A DNA stretch of 64,000 nucleotides from Pseudocercospora fijiensis CIRAD86. Lineage: Eukaryota; Ascomycota; Dothideomycetes; Mycosphaerellales; Mycosphaerellaceae. A model generated the notes under the pieces. That model made no database searches. It was not told the origin of the DNA and was given only the letters and a program-made list of their open reading frames with translations. Of this stretch, positions 54,302 to 64,000 are shown piece by piece. The number at the start of each line of letters is the position of its first letter. The stretch's first letter is position 1. Position numbers and translations under genes: made by a program. Location of the stretch: contig NW_006921532.1 in the NCBI RefSeq assembly GCF_000340215.1, forward strand, positions 2,831,337 through 2,895,336. Reading direction: 5' to 3'.

Positions 54302-54539
54302 AATTATAGATAATAATGCTATAACGTAGCGTGCCGCGATAGAGATGCCTATTATTGCGTATAGTGCTGCTTAGTTAACCTTCTAAGTAGCTATTCTTTA
54401 GGAGTTACGTAAGCTAGGCCTCCGAGAAGGCTAAGCCTGCAGTTCTCCTACTATTAACTATAGCGCGCTTAGGGACGGCGCTATCGGTATCTACTATTAT
54501 AGCGCTTACTAACGTAACGCTTGCTATCGTAACGCTTAT

Positions 54540-54700
54540 TATAGGTAGAGGCGGTCGTACTCCTAGACAAGTTCTGCTAAGTCGCGGAGGTTATCGACAT
54601 CGTACTAAACGTTATATGCGTAACTATAGCTACGCTACTTAACTAGGTACTATGTTTTGCCTCTTAAGATCCTACGTCCGAGGAGCTTTTCGACCTCGTA
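54540..54700 (-). pseudogene. Chromodomain (large Gypsy)
   Basis: Minus-strand reading: YYEVEKLLGRRILRGKT, stop, YLVK, stop, RSYSYAYNV, stop, YDVDNLRDLAELV. The three TAG codons stand where Gln, Trp and Trp are expected in a chromodomain. Confidence 0.7.
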
Positions 54701-54899
54701 ATATAGCGCTTTTAGGTATAGATAGTCGTTATCGAAGGGTGCTTCGTCTACTAGGCCTAGCTCTAGTATCTCTTAGTCGTATAGGTTACGGCCCTTAGGG
54801 TATAGTTCTAGCTACGAAACTGAGATTATAGGATAGATACGCATTACTAGGGGGAGGTCGAGCTCGTACGCGAGGTTGCTAACTAGGCGTAGCACCTTA

Positions 54900-55900
54900 A
54901 ATAGTCTAGTACGCTATACGGAGAGCTTGCGATTAGGGTTCCCTAATAGGCGGTATCCCTTATATAATTTAAGTAGTACCTTTTAGCCTATCTTAAAGGA
55001 AATAGGGCGATGCTTATAGTCGTATCGGTCCTTTATTATCGCTACCGCCTACGTAAGAGAGTCTACTACCTAGTCGCGTGCCTTCTGTCTTAATACTAAG
55101 TAGTCCTTAGTAGGGAGCTCGGTAAGAGGGTTTAGCGCGTCTAGGTTCGTCTTAAATCCTTAAATTAGAACATTAGGTACCTCTCCCGTCGAGGCATTTC
55201 TAGCGTTATTAAGCTTAGCCTAGATATACGGAAGTACGCCCGTTTAATTAGCGTCCGGATAATTAGAGGTAAAGAATCGTAGTGCGATTTCTACGGTCTA
55301 ATTAGTTCGCTTAGACTAGCCGTTCGACTAAGGGTAGTACGCCGTCGTTACGAAGAACCTCGTACCTAACTTCTTAAAGGCTGCTTTTATAAAGTTACTA
55401 AGCTAAATAGGGTCCTAGTCGCCGATTATAATAGCCGGAAGGTTGCGCTCTATTTCGATATATCCTTAGATCTAATCGCTGCCGTACTGCTGCGCCGTCT
55501 ATGTTAATTTACACTTACGTAGTATAACGCGCTTAGAGTACTTACACGTCTTAGTAAGGAAACTATCGTAGCCGTCTTTATTAGGTAGCAGGCCGTAAAC
55601 CTAGTCCGTAGTAATAGCGTACTATAGAATAGGCTAGTATTTAATCGGTTGCAATTTACTATATAGAGGATAGCGTAGTATCTAGTTTAGGATGCACTCG
55701 GAGTAATAAGCGATATACTTAGAGACCTCGCGCCCGAGCCGGCGTATATAGAAGCTAGCGTATAGGCGAGCGTAAGTGCGGTAGTAACCTATATAGTAAT
55801 AGTAATTATAGGCTATTTAGAAGACTTCCTTATATAGGGAGTAGGGGATATATAGCCTCTCTCTACCGTCGGTATCGTCCTTAAAATAGATAAGGTCGTC
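54900..55900 (-). pseudogene. Integrase (large Gypsy)
   Basis: The zinc-binding part reads AYNYYYYIGYYRTYARLYAS then FYIRRLGREVSKYIAYYS near 55.75 kb. The expected His and Cys residues of the H2C2 site are replaced by Tyr, the result of CAY-to-TAY and TGY-to-TAY changes. The core follows downstream in degraded form. Confidence 0.6.
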
Positions 55901-56879
55901 GCGTAGGAAAAAACAAAGTCCTAATAGGCTCGACTCGGCCTCGCCTATAATGTCCGCTTCCTCTTAATTAGGGTTGTCGTTAGCGTCTAGGGTCCTCTTA
56001 GCGGCGGCTCGTAGGCGGCGTTCTTCTATAGCGTTTAGCTAAGCTAGGATTGCGGACTAATGCGGGTCCTTAGTATATCCTGCCTTTAAGTCGTCCTTAA
56101 ATTCGGTAGCGAGTTCTACGAGTACGGAGTAGAAAACTATAGGCTCGTTAGAGGTATACGTTCGGCCGGAGTGCTCGTCGATTATAGTAGTATAAAAGCA
56201 AATCGTACCCTCGCTTTCGTATAGGTATATATAGTACGCGTCGATTATATTATTCGCGGGCGCCGGATCGTCGTACGCTAGGGGATCTAGTATGTCGTAT
56301 ACTTAATCTACTGCTCGGTCGAGATCCGCTACGAGTCTACTTAAGGCGTCCGGTATTCTATAAAGGCGTCCTAGGCGGTAGTGTACCTTAAGCTTAGGGT
56401 ACTAAGAGAGGTACTAACTAGCCTGTACTAGACGGAGGTTAAGCTTGTCTATAGACGTAGTCGTCGCTAGGCTCGCTACCGTAGTAATACCTAGGGCCGT
56501 AATATAGTCGGAAAAAACATATACCGGCTTGCGTGCCGCCTATAGGATTATTCGTGCCTTCTACGCTATCTAGACTAGTCCGCTAACCTTAAGCTCGGTA
56601 GCTAGGTACCGCTTTTCGACGTCCGTAAGGGCTTTGCTAAGGTATATAATAACTTGTACCTAATCTGCCGGGAAGCGTACGGCCTTGCTATTCTCGATAG
56701 TCGGCTCTAGATCTCCCTTAACGTAGTACACTACTGCTACGAATCCTCCTATATAGGCATCTAGGTCGATATATATAGGGCGATTAGGGTCCGCGTAATA
56801 GGAGAACTTAATATTACGGTACATCTGTCTAAGGATGTCGAAGGCCTTATACTCGGTTTCTAGCGATTTATCGGAGTCG

Positions 56880-57560
56880 AAAGCTAGGGTCCTTATAGCG
56901 TAGCGTTTGCGCTTATTTCCTTTATTAGCTAGGCTAAAGCGTAAGAGCTCCTTCTTGCGATTCTCGAATAGTATCGTAATCGTAGAGTAGTATAGAATAT
57001 GCTAGCGTTGCTAGCTAGTTAGTCCTAAATAAAATTCGATGTCCTTTAGTATCGTAGGGAATTTCAAGTCTAGGATAGCCTAGACCTTTTCCTTATAAGT
57101 AGTATATCCTAGTCCTAATACTCGTTAGCCTAAAAGCTTCGTAGATAGATACGCGAGGAATAACTTATACGGTGCGATACTAATGTTCTTGCCTACTAGG
57201 TACTCGAATACGGCGTTTAGATACTATAGGTGCTCGTCGAAGGTACGGGAGTAGATAACAATATCGTCGATATAAGCATAGTAGTAGGATTTGTGTCGCT
57301 TAAGGATCTTATTAAGCTAGCGCTAGACATATTATACGCTATTCGAGAAACCTATAATAGCTATATATATCTGTTCCTAGCCGCGGTAGCTATTAATCGC
57401 GAATTTACTATAGTCCTTTTCGGCTACTACCTATTAATAGAAAAACGCGACGGCGTCTACTATTATAATATAGGTAGAGCCGCTGTTATGCATCGTGTAT
57501 TATAAAGTAGATAATTATTCTAAGTCTATCTAGGCTTAGAGAAGTATATACTATAGGAGG
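56880..57560 (-). pseudogene. Reverse transcriptase (large Gypsy)
   Basis: The active-site block SYYYAYIDDIVIYSRTFDEHL at about 57.23-57.29 kb keeps the catalytic Asp-Asp. Upstream is EKDYSKFAINSYRG, downstream FEYLVGKNISIAPYKLFLAY and LKFPTILKDIEFYLGLTS, all in one frame broken only by TAG. Confidence 0.75.
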
Positions 57561-58599
57561 CTAGGGCCTCCTACCTAGCCTATGCCTGTGCCTGCCTTCG
57601 TAATAGAATCCCCCGGTCCCGAAATGTCCGCGACTACGCGGACGGTAGACTTAGTATCTATATATATAATAAAAGAGATTTTAGGCTATACGCCCCTATT
57701 TTTCGTCTCGCCTAATACTTAATATCCTATTTCCTCTAGCTAGGTCGTTAACGCGCGAGAGTGTAAGAAGCACTACTATTCGCTAACTACGGGGTCTCTA
57801 GGATGCTCGTTATCGGGTTCTCCTTACTATAGAGGGCGCAGTTCTAGAAAGCGGAGGCCCTTTTTCTTATTAGTAGGATATAGACTATTAAAAGTCTCTA
57901 CGGTAAGTTTTCCGAGCGCCTTATATAGGCCCTTATCGCCGCTCGGTTATGCTAATCTATAGAGCGCGGTAAGCAGTTTAAAAAGGTCGCTTTCCTCTTA
58001 TCTAAGGTACTATAGTAGCGGTAGGTCTTTTATAGCCTTAATCGCATTCGTAGCGGAGTTAGGTTCTTTAGATATACGCTAGATAGAATCGATAATTAGG
58101 GGTAGACTTAGGGTCGGCTCGTCTTCGTTATCGTATTTAATAGTGCCGTCTTCTAACTAGAAATCGGCGAGTGTATTTATAAACTCTATAATGTTCTCGA
58201 GGTTAGTAGGGTCGAATTTGCCGTCCTATTTGGTACCTTCCTAGTCGAATTGGTTGCCGTAGTCTATAACCTCTCTCTAATTCTCTTCTAGTAGTTAGGC
58301 AAACGCAGTGCCGAACTTCTAATATAGCGCGATATATCTCTCGTACTATAACCTCTCGTCGGCGTCTAGTTAGGCGAGGTCTTCGTCGTCTATTACTTAA
58401 TCGTAGCCGCTATCTTTAAGCGCGTCGCCGACGGCTCTTATAAGGAGGCCGACGCATTGCTTAAATTCTTATAGGTCGGTGTTCTCCTACTAATTTCCTT
58501 ATAACGTAGCTAATGCCTTCTAAAAGCTATCGTCGTTCTATCTATAGTCGCGTATTGCCTCGATTAGTAAGGTACGGCTATCGTCGATAGACGTAGGCT

Positions 58600-61500
58600 C
58601 CGGCGGAATTTGCTAGACTGTCTTTACGGGGCGGGTATATATTAGCTCCGCGAAATATAGCTGTTTTACGGCCTCGAGCTTATCGAGAATATCCTCCCTA
58701 GGGGGCCGAAACGCGTTGTCTATAGTAGACCTAGAGTACCCGGTATCCTTAGTCGCGATTTGCTATAGCGGCCGTCCGCCGCTTCGGTCGTCGAGTTCCC
58801 GCGCAAAGTGCTTAAGCAGCTATCTAACGTCGTTATCTCCCTTATAGTAAACGATAGTCGCCTAGGGTATAGGCTAGATCTTGTTATTTCCGTCTATTAG
58901 GACGAGCGCCTTTATCTAGTGTCGAAGGACGGCGGCTTTTAATAGCAAGGGTACCGCCGATATAAGGAGCTTGCTTATTAGGTAAAGCATTAAGCAGTCG
59001 CCGTTTTATTAAATAACGTTTATTATTTACTTAGGGGCGTAACTTAGTATCTAGTTCGTCTAGTTATAGAAAGCGTTTATATCTATGTCTCTGTCGTCTC
59101 TAGATATACTAGTAACGAAATCTCGATTCGGGAAAGGGTTAGCTTTATTAATTTTCTCGATCTTATTCTAAGCGGATACTAGCATTTAGGAGACCTAGAA
59201 GTAAATGTTTCCGCACTCGTAGTTGAAATTTAATGCGACTAGTATTAGATAGTAGAGGTAGGCTTTCTATTCTTCGTCTAGGAACATTACGAGGATAAGC
59301 TAGCTAGTATCGATATTAAGTTCGTAAAAGGCTATAGAGCGGCAGATAAAATCCTTCTCCTACTCCCTTAATAGACGTAGCTTGTTACTAGGCAGCACCC
59401 GCTCTAAGTCTGCGTTACGGAAGGCTATTATAAGTCTCGGGAAGTCGAAACAGCTTATAAGGAGGCGGATCGTCGAATCTATAAGGAGTCCTTAGAGAGC
59501 TAGTCCTACGTAGATAGCGGCGTCTACGATCTCCTTATCTACGCGAGTTATAGGTTTACTTAAGTCTAAATTGCCCTTATTAGTTGCTTTCTCCGGTGCC
59601 GCGGTTTGCGCTTTAGTAGACTTAGCCTTTCCTACTATTACGGCCTTCCCGGCGGGCGCCTTTATAGATTTGCCTTTCCTAGCACCTAGGTCGGCTTTGC
59701 TATCGTCGGCTTTAGTAGACTTAGCCTTTTTAGTAGCGGTTAGTAGGTCGGCTTTAGTCGACTTAGTCTTTTTAGTAGTAGTTAGCGGGTCGGCTCTACT
59801 ATTATCGGCTTTAGTAGACTTAGCCTTTTTAGTAGCAGTTAGGGCCGACGTAGGCGTATCCTTACGCTTTCTAGCTATCGAGGTAGAGGCGGCCTTCTAT
59901 ACTTTCGCGGCTTTCTAGGCTGCTTTCTAAGCCTTTGCGTCGGCCTGCTTCTAGGCCTTCTATTCTTAGAGTTTAGCCTTAAATTTCTTAGTCTATATAG
60001 ATATCCTCTAGTCGATTACTTTCTTCTACTTTATATAGTCGGGATATAGTAGTATCGCCGGGCGTTAGTATCTGTCTTTCGTTATCGCCTTAGCCTTCTT
60101 TTCGTAGTAGGCTAAAGGAATATCCTAAAAGACTATACCTTAGGTAGCCGGTATAAGACTTAATATTAGGTCTATTAGTAGGACGCGTAGGCCTAGCGGG
60201 AAACGGCCTAATTATATCTAAAAGTTGCGGACTACGCGCTCGAAGTCCTTAGTAATATCGCTATATTCTAATTACTACTTCTCGTTGTCTATAAGTGCTA
60301 CGATTAGCTATATATATATCGAGCGCTATATTTTTAGCTACTCGCCCTAAAGTACTAGCGCTAGGAAAGGTTCGGGGAAGATATCGAGGATAGACTTAAG
60401 GTCGGCGGCTATTTTCTGTCTTAGATCTGTTTTATAGCGCTCGACTACGTCGGCGATTAGTCCGGCGAAGCAACTCGCTACCTCTAGGTAACTTGCGAGG
60501 CAATACGCTCCCTTTATAACCTAGTATACTAACGCGTAGTAGGCGATAGCAATAGTCGTTATCTCGCCTTAGTAAGTTCTCTGGCGCCGTTACGTAAGTA
60601 AAACTGTCGCGCTCGTATCTCGGAATAGCGAAGTCTAGTATAGTAAAGTCCTCTAGAACCTTAGGGGCGTATATAATTAAGTTATCCGTAGAGAAGCCGT
60701 TTTCGTTAATATCGTATAGAAGCTTGTTACCGGCTGTCGCCTACTCGAGTAAGTATACGTTAGTACTATAGCGAGGGTTTCTCGGTCCGCTTTAGCCTTT
60801 CCTTATCTATCTAGGGGGGTAGATCTTGCCGGTACTCTTCTAGATCGCCTTAGGCTATTCGCCGGAGGGGGCGTATTACTAATTTGTATGCTTTTCGGAA
60901 CCGTATATAGAATCCGGGTTAATAAGCGCCGTCTTGTATTCGTTAAGGCTAAAATATAATAGCTAGACCGATACGAGGTATGCTACTAGTCCGTTAGGCA
61001 AAATGCCGATAAGCTAATCTGCCTATAGTGCTACGCGCGCGCCGAGAATAGCCTTCTTTCTAGCCTAGGTAGGCTTCTCGTCGTTAGCGTCGAAATCGTA
61101 CTTGTCCTTAAAAGAGGCGAGGTCTAGCTAGAGGTAGTTACTATATACGTCGCGGCCCTTATTATCCTTTTTCCTAAACTTTCTCTTATGCTAGTCGGCC
61201 TTAGCCTTTAAGGCCTTCTTAATATCGGCGAGACGCGTAGCGCGCTCGCTCTCTATCTCTAATTCGATCTATAGGGCCTTATAGTTATCGTCCCTAAGGC
61301 CCTCTTCCTTCGATTCCTTACGATAGACCTAGTGTCTAGCCTTAGTCTCTATACTATCGCGAAGCTTCTATTCGTAGAGGTCGAGGCGTTCGCGACCCTA
61401 CTAATCGTAGGTATTGTAATAGTGCGGCGCGTCGGCGTTATAGCTAGTCTCTAAGGTATAATATAGGCGATTGCCTAAGGCGCTAATCGTCTTATAGACC

Positions 61501-62262
61501 TAAGGTGTAAGCGTATACTCGATTCGAGGAGTGCCGAAAGCTATATACCGCTCGGCGTAGATAGGAGCTGCGGGTAACTATAGTACTAAAGCCTTCTCCG
61601 GCCTACTATTCGTTATAATTTTGTATAGGAGTTTGTGTTCGCGCCGTATTATACCGTTAATAGAACGTACTAGTATGCCTAGCACGTCCGAGACGGCGTT
61701 AGCCTTATACCTAGCCCTATCGATATACGAGAGTATATTAGAAAACCTCGGTACCTTATCTAGGTACGGTATACGTAGGATTTCGCCCGGCTTAGGTAGC
61801 GCGATAATAAGACGCTTCGTCTTAGGCGCCTATCTCTTAGTAGCCTACTAACCCTACTCTTCTTCTCCGCCGTTATCGGAAACCTCTTTCTTAGCCTCGT
61901 CGTTATCCTATTCTTACTCTTCCCTATTAGTAGGTATAGCCTACCTTGCTGCTGCTCCCCTATTATTTAGAGTAGTAGATTAACTATTCTCGGGATTTCC
62001 CCTATTTCTAGTAGTATTCCTATTCTTAGTTCTAGGAATAGGCTCCCCTTCCTTATTATTAGTTTTTTTATTTTTATTTTCTTCGTTTTTATTCTCTTTA
62101 TTCTTATTCTCTTTATTCTCGGGAATAGGCTCCTATCCTCTATTTCCCTTATAGTTATTATTGCTATCTTCTCTATCTATTTCTATTACCTTAGAATTCT
62201 CTCTATTCTCTACTTCGTTGCCTTATTCTATTCCCTTAGGGTCTTCGCCGCCCTATAGCGAC
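58600..62262 (-). pseudogene. Unusually long gag-like frame with Lys/Ala repeats (large Gypsy)
   Basis: Starts with an ATG at about 62262 (MSL, stop, GGEDPKGIE). The N-terminus is Asn/Lys/Glu-rich with (E)NKNKENKNEENKNK repeats. The middle has RERLDLYE-KLRDSIETKARH, LEIESERATRLADIKKALKA and NENGFSTDNLIIYAPKVLED. A repeated module TKKAKSTKAD occurs three times at about 59.68-59.85 kb, resembling histone-H1-like tails. After it come AIYVGLALQGLLIDSTIRLL and FDFPRLIIAFRNADLERVLP. About 1,200 codons, much longer than typical Gypsy gag. Function as gag is inferred from position before pol. Confidence 0.45.
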
Positions 62263-62860
62263 ATTATTACCTAGCTAGACGGAGGCGTTTCGGGGGTGCC
62301 GCCTAGTAGAGGCGTATACTCTAGTAGAGGCGTATCCTTCTAACCGAACATTATCGCGCCGCGCTTCTACTAAAGCTTTAACCCTTCGGCTATATCGGTA
62401 GTAGTACTTCTTTATAATGCTTGTTTAATATTGCTATAATATAGACAGCTATAGTTGTGCGCCTCGTATACTTATTACGCCTCGTAGCTATATATATTAT
62501 TGCTATTATTAATTCGAGCGATAGTTAAAATGTTACTTCGGCGATATAGTCCGAGCTTCTACGTACCGCGTTTAATAACGGTCGCGCGGGTACGTAAACC
62601 TTATTCTAGCCGCGTATATCTAATAGATAGAAGGCGCTAGAATAGCTAGAAAGTAAGAGTACGGGAGAAGGATAGAGTAGCGTCTTAGGCCCGATGTCTA
62701 GGTCTATAATATATACAAGATCTGTTTAAGTAATTCTCCTAGAAACTTCTTAGATTTCTTCTAACAAGGGAAAAACCTATAGCTATAGGTCGAGGTACTA
62801 ATTCGCGGTAATTAGAGGGAAACGCAGTATAGTAAAAAAAAACGGTAAGGTATCGTTACG
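62263..62860. other. Probable LTR/leader region between two retroelements
   Basis: Non-coding, RIP-like, with a 9-nt A run near 62835. It lies upstream of the gag-like start of one minus-strand element and downstream of the integrase end of the next. LTR-like termini could not be matched by eye. Confidence 0.3.
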
Positions 62861-64000
62861 AAGGATTCTGCGATGCGCCCCTACTTATATATTTAGTAGG
62901 GTAGGAGTATCTCTCTATCGCTAGATTTCCTCCTTAGTAAGGCGCCTTACTATTAGGATAAGCGCCCTAGCCTTTAGTTTACGCGATCTAGCGTTAGATA
63001 CGGTTAGTAGACCTAAGGTCTTAGCCTGTTTCCGGGCGTCGCTGTTCTCGTCGTCGCGGGAGCGATATACGTCGGAGCTAATCAATTCGCTTAACGTAGC
63101 ATTTTTACTTGCTAGCGAAGTTAGCTAGTTCGGATCTATATCGGTAGCCGACTAACCTATCTACGCTTCCCCGGCGGCGGGTTAGGTAACTGCCTTAATA
63201 GACTTAGGGTCGCTATCTTCCGCGTAGTTCGGCCTTCTACCTCCTCTTAGCGGCTAGCGTCTTATAGGCTACGTATCTCGTCGTAGTTAATCCCCTTTAG
63301 TGCCGTTAGACTAGAGTCGCTTTGCTATCGGCGCGACCTGCGTAGGCTTTCGTAATATTAGGGATAGTTTTATCTAGTTAATCTATCTATCCGTAAATTA
63401 GGAGTCCTCGAACTAGTCGATTAGGTAAGCGTTACTCTCTAGAAGGTCGTCTGCTCGGATCTATTTATTTATTATCGGCTACTCGTCCTTCTACTTAACT
63501 AGATATTCCGTTCTTCCTCTAGAACTACGCTTCTCTAAAATGCGTTCTAGAGTTATTACTAGTTACTTAGACTATAGGTCTATCGGTACGGGAATGCGGT
63601 CGTATAGCCTTACGAACGGGTCCTTTACTAGGTTTAGGGCTAGCTCTAACTGCGCTATAGATACGATTAGATAGAACTTAACTAATTGTAGTAGCTTAAG
63701 CTCGTAGGCTAATTTGCCTATTCTCCTCTTAATCTTAAAGGGACCTATAGCTTAGTTGCTATACTTGCGATAAGCCTAACCGTATACGCGATATCCGTAA
63801 TATAGCCTAAGCATAGCGTAGTCTCCTAGCTCGAAGAACATATACTAATGCTTAGCGTCGTAGCGGTGTTTTATATCTACCGCTACGAAGGCTATCGATT
63901 CTTTAGCTACGTTACGAAATTGCTATCGTAGCGTTACGTAGTCCTTTAGCTACAATTCTCGAAGCCTAATAAAAGCGTCTATATTTAAATCGAATCCGAA
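62861..64000 (-). mobile_element. 3' part of another Gypsy element (integrase C-terminus), cut by the window edge
   Basis: Minus-strand trace near 63.6-63.9 kb reads FVAVDIKHRYDAKH, stop, YMFFELGDYAMLRLYYGYRV, AIGPFKIKRRIGKLAYELKL, QLVKFYLIVSIAQLELALNL and VKDPFVRLYDRIPVPIDL. This is the GPY/F-type integrase C-terminal module of Ty3/Gypsy elements. The rest lies beyond the right edge. Confidence 0.65.

Larger units (their letters stand above)
54540..62262 (-). mobile_element. Large chromodomain Ty3/Gypsy retrotransposon, RIP-inactivated
   Basis: Minus-strand element. From upstream to downstream: a gag-like frame from about 62262 to 58600, a pol region with RT at about 57.0-57.7 kb, RNase H about 56.4-56.95 kb, integrase about 54.9-55.9 kb and a chromodomain at about 54.54-54.70 kb. 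Most breaks are TAG. LTR borders could not be fixed; candidates are the regions 54060-54540 or 50565 onward on one side and 62.4-62.9 kb on the other. Confidence 0.65.

Noticed and set aside
57230..57505. A 91-codon plus-strand frame in the large Gypsy element
   Set aside because: It is antisense to the reverse-transcriptase active-site region, which is readable on the minus strand.
59571..59918. A hydrophobic plus-strand protein with FLVAVSGSAL-like repeats
   Set aside because: It is the reverse complement of the TKKAKSTKAD-coding repeat of the retroelement; the minus-strand reading fits the rest of the element.
1..64000. tRNA and rRNA genes
   Set aside because: Looked for GGTTCGAATCC/GGTTCGATTCC-type T-arms; the few partial matches (for example near 15595 and 17465) lack pairing partners.

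Overview
The window looks like a chromosome segment of a filamentous ascomycete (Pezizomycotina). I lean towards Dothideomycetes, but that placement is an inference. The evidence is fungal orthologues with short introns (about 50-95 bp, GT...CTAAC/CTRAT...AG), namely PRM1, HbrB/Bit61, AP-3 sigma and cytosolic LeuRS, set between long blocks of transposon DNA. In those blocks CpA/TpG is almost gone and TpA is very common while CpG is kept. Old reading frames there are broken almost only by TAG in place of CAG or TGG codons, which is the signature expected of repeat-induced point mutation (RIP).

Layout. 1-1040: end of a RIP-like repeat block with a 12-bp minisatellite and a 10-bp tandem array. 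1041-24137: first gene island, with AP-3 sigma (+), a disordered 648-aa protein (+), the TORC2 subunit HbrB (-), the membrane-fusion protein PRM1 (-), a Gly/Arg-rich 289-aa protein (+), a decayed 138-bp satellite, an unknown 440-aa protein (-), and a small single-pass membrane protein (-) divergent from leucyl-tRNA synthetase (+). 24148-42769: one 18.6-kb Mutator-like element (MULE) with about 41-bp terminal inverted repeats and a 10-bp target-site duplication. It holds a dead MULE transposase, other dead reading frames and a nested chromodomain Gypsy retrotransposon plus an inverted second Gypsy fragment. 42780-47100: second gene island, with a Zn(II)2Cys6 transcription-factor pseudogene (+) and an intact Gfo/Idh/MocA oxidoreductase (-). 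47100-64000: nested dead elements: a pogo/Fot1 transposon, a Gypsy LTR fragment, an unassigned ORF of about 1,100 codons, a large chromodomain Gypsy with an unusually long gag-like frame, and the 3' part of another Gypsy at the right edge.

The island genes are mostly housekeeping (vesicle traffic, TORC2 signalling, tRNA charging, mating fusion) and do not form a pathway together. The most notable finds are the intact boundaries of the giant MULE and its extra frames, a recurrent 18-bp hairpin motif inside it, the multiply broken transcription factor beside it, the 138-bp satellite, and a possible ACG-initiated mitochondrial leader on LeuRS.
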